A stretch of DNA of 64,000 bases, from the NCBI RefSeq assembly GCF_900100735.1, contig NZ_FNCJ01000004.1:250019-314018 (forward strand). Direction: 5' to 3'. The notes beneath the pieces are model-generated. The model saw only the letters and a program-made list of their open reading frames with translations, searched no databases and had not been told where the DNA came from. The DNA comes from Paraburkholderia phenazinium (GTDB taxonomy: Bacteria; Pseudomonadota; Gammaproteobacteria; Burkholderiales; Burkholderiaceae). Below, in pieces: positions 35,091 to 44,155 of this stretch (its first letter is position 1; each line of letters begins with the position of its first letter). A program made the position numbers and the translations under genes.

Positions 35091-35114
35091 CCGGCCAGCC
35101 CTCGGGCTGGCCGG
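35091..35114 (+). terminator. Strong hairpin after the FapC-like gene
   Basis: CCGGCCAGCC and GGCTGGCCGG form a perfect 10-bp stem with a CTCG loop, 21 bases after the stop. There is no U-tract. It could protect the upstream mRNA or partly stop transcription, so that the fibre subunit is made in excess over the downstream export genes. Confidence 0.55.
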
Positions 35115-35136
35115 CTGTCTCCGCAGGGGGAATACC

Positions 35137-35847
35137 ATGTTCGGGGTGAGCAGGGTAACGCTTGGATTTTTGCTGGCGCTAGGGGCGGGGCTCTTCCTGT
35201 CGCAGACGGGGCATGCCCAGAGTGCGCTCAACATGAATGCCGCGGCGGGTGTGCCTTTCGACATGCAAGTGCACTCGATCCGCGATCTTCGCTACAACCA
35301 CATCGTTTCCCAACGCTACGACTATAGCTGCGGGTCCGCGGCACTCGCCACGTTGCTGAAGTACGGCTACGGCATCGACATTCCCGAAACCGAAATGATC
35401 CGCCGCATGATGGTGTTCTCGACACCGGAAGTGGTGGTGAAAAACGGCTTCTCGATGCTCGACATGAAGAAGTTCGTCGAAACGCTCGGCCTGCGCGGCC
35501 GCGGCTTCCGGGTCGCGCCCGAAGCGCTCTACCACCTGCAGATTCCCGTGCTCGTGCTGATGAACAGCGACGGCTACGAACACTTCGTGATCGTCAAGCA
35601 TGCGGAAAACGGCCGCATCTTCGTGGCCGACCCCGCGCTGGGCAATCGCATCATCATGGAAAAGGACTTCGACGAGAAGTGGAACGGTCTCGTGTTCGCG
35701 GTCGTCGGCAAGCCATTCTTGGAGGATTCTCCGCTTTTGCAAGGCAACGAGTCGCTCGCGCTAAAGCTGCGTGAACGTGCGCTGGAAAACGGTACGGCAG
35801 CGACTCCCTTTGTTGAATACGGTTTGATCAAGGCAGAGTTGTTCTGA
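35137..35847 (+). CDS. C39-family peptidase (FapD-like), gene 5
   Basis: The 236-residue product has a signal peptide (to about residue 28) and a papain-like C39 peptidase domain. The catalytic cysteine is in QRYDYSCGSAALATLL, the histidine in YEHFVIVK and the aspartate in VADPALGN. FapD of Pseudomonas is a periplasmic C39-type protease needed for Fap export, and this gene sits in the same relative place, just after the main repeat protein. The DDxVLxxQxG motifs of genes 1 and 6 are plausible cleavage sites for it. Confidence 0.88.
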   Translation: MFGVSRVTLGFLLALGAGLFLSQTGHAQSALNMNAAAGVPFDMQVHSIRDLRYNHIVSQRYDYSCGSAALATLLKYGYGIDIPETEMIRRMMVFSTPEVVVKNGFSMLDMKKFVETLGLRGRGFRVAPEALYHLQIPVLVLMNSDGYEHFVIVKHAENGRIFVADPALGNRIIMEKDFDEKWNGLVFAVVGKPFLEDSPLLQGNESLALKLRERALENGTAATPFVEYGLIKAELF

Positions 35848-35853
35848 CTCATT

Positions 35854-36672
35854 ATGGATCGAAACTTTCTCACCGTCGGCTGCGCGTTATGTTTCGCAAC
35901 GTGCAGCCTTGCCACGGTCGCGCGCGCTGCCGAGCCGACCGCGTCTATGCCGAGCGCCTCCGCATCCGTCTTCGAAGACGCCGCCGCCGACCTGCAACCG
36001 GTTGACGACAGCGTCCTCGCATCGCAAAGCGGCAAGGGTGTCGGCGGCGACATCATTTCCGGCGTGGTCGTGAATTTGCTGTCGCAATGGAACCTGCCCA
36101 ACGGCACCACCGCCGTCGCCCAGGGCGCGCTTTCCATCGTCACCAACACGCTCAACCAGGCGAGCGTACAAGTCAGTTCGTCGGCCGCCGTGGTCGGCCC
36201 GAACACCTCGGGGGGCAGCGGCGCCAACCCGAACGCCAGCGCCACAGGCGGCCAGAACGCCAGCGTCAACGGCGTGTCCCAGATCACCCAGGTGGCCGGT
36301 AACGGCAACGCCGGCACCAACGAGGCGGTGATCGATTTCAATGCGCCGACGAGCAGCCTCTCGGGCGGCGCCTACAACAACCAGACGAGCGCCAACGCCA
36401 GCAACGCGAATGGTTCCGTGAAGGCCGCAGTCAGCTTCGGCAGCGGCGGCATTTCGATCTCGCTGCAAACGCCCGCAGGCCTCGCTACACAAACCATCAT
36501 GCCGGGTACTTCACAACAAGCCGGCACGATCGCCCAACTATTACAGATTGCAGGCAACAACCAGCAAGTGGCCAACGCGTTGCAACTGCATTTGCAGACG
36601 CAACAGATGTCGTCCTCGATGCTCCGCCAACTAGGCGTATTACAAGCTCTGCAAAACACCGTGAGGAGATGA
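35854..36672 (+). CDS. Exported Fap-like protein with a C39-leader-like motif, gene 6
   Basis: The 272-residue product has a signal peptide (to about residue 26) and then DDSVLASQSGKG at residues 51-62, aligning with the DDQVLSQQRGG motif of gene 1. One Asn/Gly-rich repeat (NGVSQITQVAGNGNAGTNE, around residues 138-156) resembles the repeats of genes 3 and 4. The C-terminus is Gln/Leu-rich and probably helical. It starts six bases after the peptidase stop. By position it corresponds to FapE, a minor fibre component, but that is inference. Confidence 0.72.
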   Translation: MDRNFLTVGCALCFATCSLATVARAAEPTASMPSASASVFEDAAADLQPVDDSVLASQSGKGVGGDIISGVVVNLLSQWNLPNGTTAVAQGALSIVTNTLNQASVQVSSSAAVVGPNTSGGSGANPNASATGGQNASVNGVSQITQVAGNGNAGTNEAVIDFNAPTSSLSGGAYNNQTSANASNANGSVKAAVSFGSGGISISLQTPAGLATQTIMPGTSQQAGTIAQLLQIAGNNQQVANALQLHLQTQQMSSSMLRQLGVLQALQNTVRR

Positions 36673-36778
36673 TGCGGGCCGCCACTCGCTGAAAATGAAG
36701 GAAAACGAAGTATCGAAGCGTCCGCGCAATGCATAAGGAGACATGCGAAGCGCGGTCAGAATGCCGGGGGAACACAAA

Positions 36779-38218
36779 ATGAGCAGATTCTCAACGACCG
36801 GGACACCGCGCGTGATGTTAGCGGCCATCCCTCTTGCAGTGATGCTGTTTGCACTTTCACAGGGGGCTGCCGCACAGGCGCTCGCGGATCAATCGCTCGA
36901 AGACCGGCTGAACACGCTGATGCGCGTGGTCGACGAGCAGCAGAAGCAGATCAACTCGCTCGAACAACAAGTCACCAACCTCGAAATGTCGCAGCGCGGC
37001 AAGGGGGCGCCGGGCTACGGCGCGCCGGCCGACAACGGCGCGGTTGCCGAACAGCCCGGCGCCGACGGCCTGCCGGTGCCGCTGCCGCCGCTCGCCCAGG
37101 TCAACCCTGGGACGCCCGCACCGGGGAGCGGCACGGGCACCGCGACCGGCGTGCCGGTCAACCCGCCGGTGCCGGATAACGGCACCTCCGGCGGCCTGCC
37201 GGGGGCTACCGATGGTTCGGGCGCCGTTGGGCAAACCCAGAAAGCGGCGCAGCCGGTGCGCACGCAATCGGAGGATGCCGTGGTACAGAGCCAGCAGCAC
37301 ACGCCGCTGTTCGACCACAAGCTGACCTTCGACTGGGGCATCAGCGATACGTATTACGATCGCCGCCAGTTGCAACTGTCCGGCTTCCTCGCGCTCGACG
37401 CGATTTTCCTCGGCAACATCAACCTGGGCGAGACCAAGTCGCACCAGGTGATGGCGGACCTCGACACGCGCTACGGCATCAGCGACCGGCTGAGCGTCGA
37501 TGTCGACGTGCCGTATATCTACCGCCACAGCAACTTCATCGTTGGCGGCGCCGGCGGCGCAGCGAGCACACTCTCTGACGCGTCGGCGAATTCGAGCGAT
37601 ATCGGCGACGTCAACTTCGGGCTGTACTACGAAATCCTGAAGGAAACCAATAGCCTGCCGGACCTGGTCGGCAGTCTGCGCATCAAGACACCGACCGGTT
37701 CGTCGCCGTTCGGCATCAAGCTGCAGCAGGTCGACGCAGACAACACCAACCTCGTCGCCCCCAACAAGCTGCCCACCGGCACCGGCTTCTGGAACGTCAC
37801 GGCGGGCCTGTCGGTCCTGAAGACCTACGATCCGGTCGTGCTGTTCGGCAGCCTGTCCTACACCTACAACATTGCACGTTCGTTCTCGGATATCTCGTCG
37901 GTTATCGGCCAGACCGAACCGGCGACGGTCAAGATCGGCGACGTCGTGCAGTTCGGCGGCGGCGCGGCGCTGGCGTTCTCGGACAAGGACTCGGCCAGCG
38001 TGTCCTACACGATGGCACTGGAGCCGGAGTCCCAGACGAAGGCGCCGGGCGGTTCCTATTCGAAGGTGCCGGGCAGCGAGACCACTGCCGCCGCGCTGAC
38101 GTTCGGCTTGAATCACGTAGTGAACAAGCACCTGACGATCAACGGTTCGGTTTCGGTCGGCCTCACGCCCGACACGCCGAACTTCGTGGTCGGTGTGCGC
38201 TTTCCCTACACTTTTTGA
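36779..38218 (+). CDS. Outer-membrane beta-barrel protein (FapF-like), gene 7
   Basis: The product (about 479 residues from ATG 36779) has a signal peptide and a coiled coil (about residues 38-75; EQQKQINSLEQQVTNLE). A Gly/Pro-rich linker (about 80-165) leads into a beta-rich domain beginning LTFDWGISDTYYDRRQLQLS. The last residue is Phe after aromatic-alternating strands (VRFPYTF), the outer-membrane protein signature. Coiled coil plus barrel is the layout of FapF, the trimeric pore that exports Fap subunits. An ATG at 36743 is possible, but its AAGGAG is only two bases away; GGGGGAA serves 36779 better. Confidence 0.78.
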   Translation: MSRFSTTGTPRVMLAAIPLAVMLFALSQGAAAQALADQSLEDRLNTLMRVVDEQQKQINSLEQQVTNLEMSQRGKGAPGYGAPADNGAVAEQPGADGLPVPLPPLAQVNPGTPAPGSGTGTATGVPVNPPVPDNGTSGGLPGATDGSGAVGQTQKAAQPVRTQSEDAVVQSQQHTPLFDHKLTFDWGISDTYYDRRQLQLSGFLALDAIFLGNINLGETKSHQVMADLDTRYGISDRLSVDVDVPYIYRHSNFIVGGAGGAASTLSDASANSSDIGDVNFGLYYEILKETNSLPDLVGSLRIKTPTGSSPFGIKLQQVDADNTNLVAPNKLPTGTGFWNVTAGLSVLKTYDPVVLFGSLSYTYNIARSFSDISSVIGQTEPATVKIGDVVQFGGGAALAFSDKDSASVSYTMALEPESQTKAPGGSYSKVPGSETTAAALTFGLNHVVNKHLTINGSVSVGLTPDTPNFVVGVRFPYTF

Positions 38219-38242
38219 CGTGCCAACGATACGAGGTTGATC

Positions 38243-39865
38243 GTGCGCGAATCACCCCATCTGTCTAGTGTTACGCCGCCCTCAGGCACGCACCTGTCGT
38301 TAGCCCGGCCGAAGGAAGTTGCCGTGGCGCGAGCGCAGGACCTGCCTGTGGTGCGCCCGCCAGAAGTCGTTCTGGCACGCCCGGCGGAAGTCCTTGCAGC
38401 GCGTCCCCAGGACGCCGCGGCGGGACGAACGCAAGACCTATCCACCAGCGCTCACCACGCATCCGGAACGCCGCATGCGCAGGTCGAGCGCACGCTCCTC
38501 TACGTCGCGCGCACGCCGGACGAGACGCTCTCCGCCCATCTGAAGAGCCGCGGCTGGAACGTGCTGGTCGCGCGCTCGGCGCATGAGGTCGCGCGTCTGC
38601 TCAAACCCGACGTGGTGTGTGCGGGCGTCGTCGATCTGGCGAGCTTCGCGCTGCGCGACCTGGGTGGCCTCGAAGCGGGCTTGCGGCAACAGCAGATCGG
38701 CTGGATCGCGCTCTCCACTTCCGAGCGCCTGACCGATCCGGAAGTGCGCCGCCTGATCCGCCACTACTGTTTCGACTATGTGAAGACGCCGGTAGCCAAC
38801 GCCACCATCGATTATCTCGTCAGCCACGCGTTCGGCATGGTCACGCTGTGCGATCCCGATGAAGTCGGCGCCAGCGCCACGCCTGGCGACGAAGACGAGA
38901 TGGTCGGCACCTGCGAGGCCATGCAGCAACTGTTCCGCACCATCCGCAAGGTCGCCAACACGGATGCGAGCGTATTCATCTCCGGCGAGTCGGGCACCGG
39001 CAAGGAGCTCACCGCGCTCGCCATCCATGAACGCTCGCGGCGCCGCAAAGCGCCGTTCATCGCAATCAACTGCGGGGCGATTCCGCATCATCTGCTGCAG
39101 TCCGAACTGTTCGGCTACGAACGCGGCGCGTTCACCGGCGCCAACCAGCGCAAGATCGGCCGGGTCGAAGCGGCCGACGGCGGCACGCTGCTGCTCGATG
39201 AAATCGGCGATCTGCCGCTCGAGAGCCAGGCGAGCCTGCTGCGCTTCCTGCAGGAAGGCAAGATCGAACGGCTGGGCGGGCGCGAGTCGATTCCGATCGA
39301 CGTGCGGATCATTTCGGCCACCCACGTCGATCTCGAAGTCGCGATGCGCGACGGGCGTTTTCGCGCCGACCTGTTCCACCGCCTGTGCGTGCTGCGCGTC
39401 GACGAACCGCCACTGCGCGCGCGCGGCAAGGACATCGAGATCCTCGCCCATCACATCATGCACAAGTTCAAGACCGACAGCGCGCGCAAGATCCGCGGCT
39501 TCACGCCGTCGGCGATCGAGGCCATGTACAACTACAACTGGCCCGGCAACGTGCGCGAGATGATCAACCGGGTGCGCCGGGCCATCGTGATGGCTGAAAA
39601 CAAGCTGATTTCGGCGGAAGACCTCGATCTGGCCCACTACACCGCGCAACAGAGCATGAGTCTCGCGCAGGCCCGCGAGGCCGCTGAGAAGCGCGCCATC
39701 GAAGCGGCCTTGCTGCGCCACCGGCACCGCTTGAACGAGGCAGCGGTGGATCTGGGCATCTCGCGCGTGACGCTGTACCGCTTGATGGGTACGCACGGGC
39801 TGCGCGACATGATCAGCGCGGATGAAGACGGGGTGCACGACGACGCGGCCGAGGCGCGCGAATGA
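38243..39865 (+). CDS. Sigma-54-dependent transcriptional activator (VpsR-like), flanking copy 2
   Basis: This activator (about 540 residues) closely resembles the one at 29.9-31.3 kb. It has a receiver-like domain (about 84-205), Walker A GESGTGKE, an intact GAFTGA loop and a Fis-type helix-turn-helix (EAAVDLGISRVTLYRLM). Unlike copy 1 it has an 80-residue N-terminal extension with six short repeats of the form (A/V/G)Rxx(E/D)(V/L). GTG 38243 is preferred over TTG 38237, since ACGAGG lies 6 bases upstream. It follows the FapF-like gene on the same strand, so it may be co-transcribed and give feedback. Confidence 0.88.
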   Translation: MRESPHLSSVTPPSGTHLSLARPKEVAVARAQDLPVVRPPEVVLARPAEVLAARPQDAAAGRTQDLSTSAHHASGTPHAQVERTLLYVARTPDETLSAHLKSRGWNVLVARSAHEVARLLKPDVVCAGVVDLASFALRDLGGLEAGLRQQQIGWIALSTSERLTDPEVRRLIRHYCFDYVKTPVANATIDYLVSHAFGMVTLCDPDEVGASATPGDEDEMVGTCEAMQQLFRTIRKVANTDASVFISGESGTGKELTALAIHERSRRRKAPFIAINCGAIPHHLLQSELFGYERGAFTGANQRKIGRVEAADGGTLLLDEIGDLPLESQASLLRFLQEGKIERLGGRESIPIDVRIISATHVDLEVAMRDGRFRADLFHRLCVLRVDEPPLRARGKDIEILAHHIMHKFKTDSARKIRGFTPSAIEAMYNYNWPGNVREMINRVRRAIVMAENKLISAEDLDLAHYTAQQSMSLAQAREAAEKRAIEAALLRHRHRLNEAAVDLGISRVTLYRLMGTHGLRDMISADEDGVHDDAAEARE

Positions 39866-39976
39866 GCGCGTGGCGGCGGGGCCGCGCGCCCTGCGCCACC
39901 CTCGTCCACAGCGTTCTCGCCGGGGCGGCGTAGGCGTCAGGTAGAATCGGAGCGATTAAGTTCCCGTGTTCACTCG

Positions 39977-40504
39977 ATGACGACGCTGACCCTGATCGTC
40001 GCTCGCGCCCGCAATGGCGTGATCGGCCGCGACAACCAGTTACCCTGGCGCCTGCCCGAAGATCTTGCGTTCTTCAAGCGCACGACGATGGGCGCCCCCA
40101 TCATCATGGGCCGCAAAACCCATGAATCGATCGGCCGGCCGCTGCCCGGACGGCGCAATATCGTCGTCACGCGCGATGCGAAGCGCCGCTTTGCCGGCTG
40201 CGACACCGCCACCAACCTCGACGACGCCCTCCAGCTCGCGGCCCAGGACCAGGCGCCGGAGGCCTTCCTGATCGGCGGCGCCGAGTTGTACGCCGAAGGG
40301 CTGCGCCACGCCGACAAGCTGATCATCACGGAAATTTCGATCGACTTCGAAGGCGACGCCTACTTTGCCGCGCTCGACCCGCAAGAATGGGAGGAAGTCG
40401 CCCACGAGACGCATCGGGCCCACGCGCCCAACGAGTTCGATTATGCATTCGTGACGTACCGCCGCACACCGGCGGCGGCAGGCGAGCAACGCCAGCCGGC
40501 CTGA
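39977..40504 (+). CDS. folA: Dihydrofolate reductase
   Basis: FolA reduces dihydrofolate to tetrahydrofolate with NADPH and is the trimethoprim target. The family signature [17 protein letters not shown] (residues about 14-30) includes the Trp and acidic catalytic residue. [17 protein letters not shown] and [15 protein letters not shown] are the cofactor-binding segments. The 175-residue length is slightly above the E. coli enzyme because of a C-terminal tail. A TAGAAT box lies 30 bases upstream of the ATG without a clear -35. Its usual neighbour thyA lies on the far side of the Fap-like block. Confidence 0.96.
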   Translation: MTTLTLIVARARNGVIGRDNQLPWRLPEDLAFFKRTTMGAPIIMGRKTHESIGRPLPGRRNIVVTRDAKRRFAGCDTATNLDDALQLAAQDQAPEAFLIGGAELYAEGLRHADKLIITEISIDFEGDAYFAALDPQEWEEVAHETHRAHAPNEFDYAFVTYRRTPAAAGEQRQPA

Positions 40505-40527
40505 CCGCGCGCAGGCTGCCGCAATAA

Positions 40528-40561
40528 AAAACGCCAGGGAAGCCTGCTTTCCTGGCGTTTT
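40528..40561. terminator. Bidirectional intrinsic terminator between folA and pmbA
   Basis: An 8-bp stem ACGCCAGG/CCTGGCGT, extended by AAA/TTT pairs, is flanked by A- and T-runs. It serves convergent folA and pmbA. Confidence 0.88.
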
Positions 40562-40662
40562 TGTTTGCGGCGTTGACGGTCGACTCGGCGGCATTACCAG
40601 CTTTAGCTGGATTAGCTGGATTACCGCCAGCCTTACCTGACCTTGGATGGCCTTAAGCGGCC

Positions 40663-42036
40663 TTACTGACCGGCAATCGTCATCCGTTCGATCAGCACCG
40701 AGCCGGTTTGCTTGGTGCCGCGCACCAGCGTATCCGCGCCGATTGCGACGATATGGTGGAACATCTCCTGCAGCGTGCTCGCCACGGTGATCTCTTCCAC
40801 CGGGTACTGAATCTTGCCGTTCTCCACCCAGAAGCCCGACGCGCCGCGCGAATAGTCGCCCGTCACGTAGTTGACGCCCTGCCCCATCAGTTCGGTCAGC
40901 AGCAAGCCCGTGCCGAGTTTCTTCAGCATCGCCTCGAAATCGTCCTCGGGACGCGTCTTCGAGCTCAGCAACGACAGGTTGTGCGAGCCGCCGGCGTTGC
41001 CGGTGGTCTGCATGCCAAGCTTGCGCGCCGAATAGGTAGACAGGAAATAGCCTTCGACCACGCCGTCCTTCACCACCGAGCGCTGTTTCGTGCGCACGCC
41101 TTCTTCGTCGAACGGCGCGCTGCCCATGGCGCGGGCCACGTGCGGGTCTTCAACCACCTGCACGTGCGGTGCGAACACCGGCTTGCCGAGACTGTCGACA
41201 AGGAACGAGGTCTTGCGGTACAGCGCACCGCCGCTCACCGCCTGCACGAATGCACCGAGCAGGCCCGCTGCCAGCGGCGCTTCGAACAGCACCGGCACCT
41301 TGCGGGTGTCGAGGCCGCGCGCGCCGATGCGCGCCAGCGCCCGTTGCGCCGCGTAACGGCCAATCGCTTCCGGGTCGGCCAGCTCGGCCGCGCTGCGCTG
41401 CGAGGTGTACCAGTCGTCGCGCTGCATGTTGCGGCCGCTGCCTGCGATCGGCGCGCACGCCACGTAGTGGCGCGAATACGGGTAGCCGGCGAGGAAACCG
41501 CGCGAGGTGGCCAGCACGAACTGCGAATGCTGCGCCGAGACGCTCGCGCCTTCCGAATTGCGGATTTGCGGGTCGGTGGCGAACGCCGCATCTTCGGCGC
41601 GGCGGGCGATCTCAACCGCTTCGTCGGCTGTGAGATTCCACGGATGATACAAATCGAGGTCGCGCGGCGCGGTTTCGAGCAGTTCGGTTTCCGCGAGGCC
41701 CGCACAATCGTCTTCCGCCGTGAAGCGGGCGATGTTGTAGGCGGCAGCGACCGTATCCTTCAAAGCCTGCGAAGAAAAGTCGGAAGTGCTCGCGTTGCCG
41801 CGCTTGTTGCCTATAAACACCGTCACGCCGACCATCTTGTCGCGGTTGTGTTCGATCGTCTCGACCTCGCCACGCCGCACGGAGACGGACAGGCCGTCGC
41901 CCTCGGAGATTTCGGTCGCCGCGTCGGTGCCGCCGAGCGACTTTGCGTGACGCAGGATGTCCGAGGCGATTTCCTTCAGTTCATCCTGGGTATGCGGGAA
42001 AAAGCGCTGTCTGACGTCCATGTCTTCTGCTGCCAT
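40663..42036 (-). CDS. pmbA: Metalloprotease PmbA/TldE
   Basis: PmbA (TldE) acts with TldD as a heterodimeric protease that matures some microcin peptides and degrades unstructured ones. The 457-residue protein matches the family along its length: the N-terminal [25 protein letters not shown] region, [17 protein letters not shown], and the C-terminal [20 protein letters not shown] and [19 protein letters not shown]. tldD is not in the window. The gene is divergent from darP with 139 bases between starts. Short AGCTGGATT repeats lie in the DNA just after its stop. Confidence 0.95.
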   Translation of the reverse strand: MAAEDMDVRQRFFPHTQDELKEIASDILRHAKSLGGTDAATEISEGDGLSVSVRRGEVETIEHNRDKMVGVTVFIGNKRGNASTSDFSSQALKDTVAAAYNIARFTAEDDCAGLAETELLETAPRDLDLYHPWNLTADEAVEIARRAEDAAFATDPQIRNSEGASVSAQHSQFVLATSRGFLAGYPYSRHYVACAPIAGSGRNMQRDDWYTSQRSAAELADPEAIGRYAAQRALARIGARGLDTRKVPVLFEAPLAAGLLGAFVQAVSGGALYRKTSFLVDSLGKPVFAPHVQVVEDPHVARAMGSAPFDEEGVRTKQRSVVKDGVVEGYFLSTYSARKLGMQTTGNAGGSHNLSLLSSKTRPEDDFEAMLKKLGTGLLLTELMGQGVNYVTGDYSRGASGFWVENGKIQYPVEEITVASTLQEMFHHIVAIGADTLVRGTKQTGSVLIERMTIAGQ

Positions 42037-42175
42037 ATTCGTTGCCGTCCTGTTCGAGGCCGCGAGCGGCCCTCCGGTGTGTTCTCAAGTACGTCGCTAC
42101 GTATCCCGCGATCATAGCAAGGTCCGCGCCGCCGTACCTGGCATTCGCCAGCGTGCGGCACGCTACAATAACGGT

Positions 42176-42787
42176 ATGACACGTAAAACCCGCATTCAAC
42201 CGATGGAACCCGCCGCCGAGCCAGAGATCGACGAGAACGGGTATGACCGTCCCAGCAAGTCCCAGCTCAAGCGCGAAATGCACGCGCTGCAGGAGCTAGG
42301 GGAGGCGCTGATCGCGCTGCCGAAAGACGCCTTGAAGCGCATGCCGATGCCCGAAAAGCTCGACGACGCCGTGCGCGAAGCCCGCCGCATCACCGATCAC
42401 GAGGGCAAACGCCGCCAGGTCCAGTACGTGGGCCGCGTCATGCGCTCGCTGCACGACGACGAAACGGCCGCGCTGCGCACCGCGCTGGATTCGTACAACG
42501 GCGTCAACAAGGCCGAAACGGCGCGCATGCATTGGATCGAGCGCACCCGCGAAAAGCTGCTCGCCGACGACGCCGCGCTGACCGAATTCATCCGCCAGCA
42601 CCCGGCGGCCGACCCGCAGACCGGCCGTACGCTGATCCGCAACGCTCGTAAGGAAGCGCAGCAGAGCAAGCCGCCGCGCTATTTCCGCGAGTTGTTCCAG
42701 TGGATCAAGAACGCTGACGGCCCGGCAGCAGCCGCGGACGACGCGCACGACGCCCCGGAAGACGACGATGACGAAGATCGCGCGTAA
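42176..42787 (+). CDS. darP: Dual-action ribosomal maturation protein DarP (YjgA)
   Basis: DarP is a 50S assembly factor that helps shape the peptidyl transferase centre. The 203-residue product matches the DUF615 family: [49 protein letters not shown] and a helical C-terminal part with [20 protein letters not shown]. The tail is very acidic. A TACAAT box ends only 6 bases before the ATG, so the mRNA may be nearly leaderless. The long frame from 41957 is an upstream extension. It overlaps mog by 20 bases. Confidence 0.92.
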   Translation: MTRKTRIQPMEPAAEPEIDENGYDRPSKSQLKREMHALQELGEALIALPKDALKRMPMPEKLDDAVREARRITDHEGKRRQVQYVGRVMRSLHDDETAALRTALDSYNGVNKAETARMHWIERTREKLLADDAALTEFIRQHPAADPQTGRTLIRNARKEAQQSKPPRYFRELFQWIKNADGPAAAADDAHDAPEDDDDEDRA

Positions 42788-43394
42788 CCATCCCGACGAG
42801 CTTGTGATCGGGCTGGTCTCGATCAGCGACCGCGCCAGCACGGGCGTCTACGAGGACAAAGGGATCCCCGCCCTGCAGGAATGGCTGGGCGCGGCGCTGA
42901 CATCGCCGTGGCAGGCCACGACCCGGCTGATTCAGGATGACGCGCCGACCATCTCCGCGACGCTCACCGAACTGGTGGACGAAGCCGGCTGCGATCTGGT
43001 GCTGACCACGGGCGGCACCGGGCCGTCACGCCGCGACGTGACGCCAGAGGCGACGCTCGCGGTGGGGACCAAGGAAATGCCGGGCTTCGGCGAGCAGATG
43101 CGCCAGATCAGCCTGAACTTCGTGCCGACGGCCATTTTGTCGCGCCAGGTCGCGGTAATCCGTGAAACGCCCGAACATGCGGCGCTGATCGTGAATCTGC
43201 CGGGGCAGCCCAAATCGATTCGGGAAACGCTGGAAGGTTTGCGCGACGAGGCGGGTGCAGTGAAGGTACCGGGCATTTTTGCCGCGGTACCGTACTGTAT
43301 CGATCTGATCGGCGGTCCGTATATCGAAACCAACGACGCCGTGGCGAAGGCGTTCCGGCCCAAGAACGCCGTGCGTGCGCCGCGTCAGGACTGA
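42768..43394 (+). CDS. mog: Molybdopterin adenylyltransferase Mog
   Basis: Mog adenylylates molybdopterin so that MoeA can insert molybdate; moeA lies at 1-2.3 kb. The 208-residue protein has the MoaB/Mog fold: [20 protein letters not shown] at the N-terminus, [20 protein letters not shown] (nucleotide and molybdopterin loop, around residue 77) and [16 protein letters not shown]. These features are characteristic of Mog rather than MoaB. The start lies inside the end of darP, a 20-base overlap, so the two are co-transcribed. It is convergent with orn, 14 bases away. Confidence 0.94.
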   Translation: MTKIARNHPDELVIGLVSISDRASTGVYEDKGIPALQEWLGAALTSPWQATTRLIQDDAPTISATLTELVDEAGCDLVLTTGGTGPSRRDVTPEATLAVGTKEMPGFGEQMRQISLNFVPTAILSRQVAVIRETPEHAALIVNLPGQPKSIRETLEGLRDEAGAVKVPGIFAAVPYCIDLIGGPYIETNDAVAKAFRPKNAVRAPRQD

Positions 43395-43408
43395 GCGGCG
43401 CGCTTCTT

Positions 43409-44017
43409 TCAGGCTTCGGCAACCGGCGCGCTGGCCGCCGGGATCAGAAAATGCTCACGGTAGTACTTGAGCTCGTCGATCGATTCGTGAATGTCGGCCA
43501 GCGCCGTATGCATGGCGCGCTTCTGGAAGCCTTTGTAGATGGCCGGCTGCCAGCGGCGGCACAATTCCTTCAGCGTGCTCACGTCGAGATTGCGGTAATG
43601 GAAGAAGGTTTCCAGATCCGGCATCCAGCGCGCCATGAAACGGCGGTCCTGGCAAATGGAGTTGCCGCACATTGGCGACTTGCCCGGCGGCACGTACTGA
43701 CCGAGGAATTCGCGAATCTGCACGGTGGCGTCCGCTTCGCTGACCGTCGAGGCGCGCACCCGGTCGATCAGCCCCGAGCGGCCATGGGTGTTCTGGTTCC
43801 ACTGATCCATCTTGGCGAGCGTTTCGTCGCTCTGGTGGATGGCGAGCACCGGGCCTTCGACCACCTTGTCGAGCGTGGAATTGGTCACGACCACGGCGAT
43901 CTCGATGATGCGGTCGGTATCCGGTTCGAGCCCGGTCATTTCCATGTCCAGCCAGATCAGGTTCATGTCGCTGCGCACGAGCGTGGGCTCGCCAGCGGAT
44001 TCGAGGATGTCAGTCAT
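43409..44017 (-). CDS. orn: Oligoribonuclease Orn
   Basis: Orn degrades RNA dinucleotides, including pGpG from cyclic di-GMP turnover. The 202-residue protein has the DEDDh exonuclease residues in order: [11 protein letters not shown] (Asp and Glu), [11 protein letters not shown] (Asp) and [11 protein letters not shown] (His and Asp). The start at 44017 gives a 16-residue extension before the usual N-terminus. The frame is open much further upstream (to 45409), but that part is antisense to the Ste24 gene and not real. Confidence 0.95.
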   Translation of the reverse strand: MTDILESAGEPTLVRSDMNLIWLDMEMTGLEPDTDRIIEIAVVVTNSTLDKVVEGPVLAIHQSDETLAKMDQWNQNTHGRSGLIDRVRASTVSEADATVQIREFLGQYVPPGKSPMCGNSICQDRRFMARWMPDLETFFHYRNLDVSTLKELCRRWQPAIYKGFQKRAMHTALADIHESIDELKYYREHFLIPAASAPVAEA

Positions 44018-44155
44018 GAAGGCAGCCTTGTGAACAGCGCCGCGCGGCCCGGCAGGACGCGCCATAGCACCGTTGAAACAGTTCGTTTGAGCGTGGCCCC
44101 GCCAGCCGGCGGGAAGAAACATATAATTCTCGCATAGATACCACGGATTCCCCGG

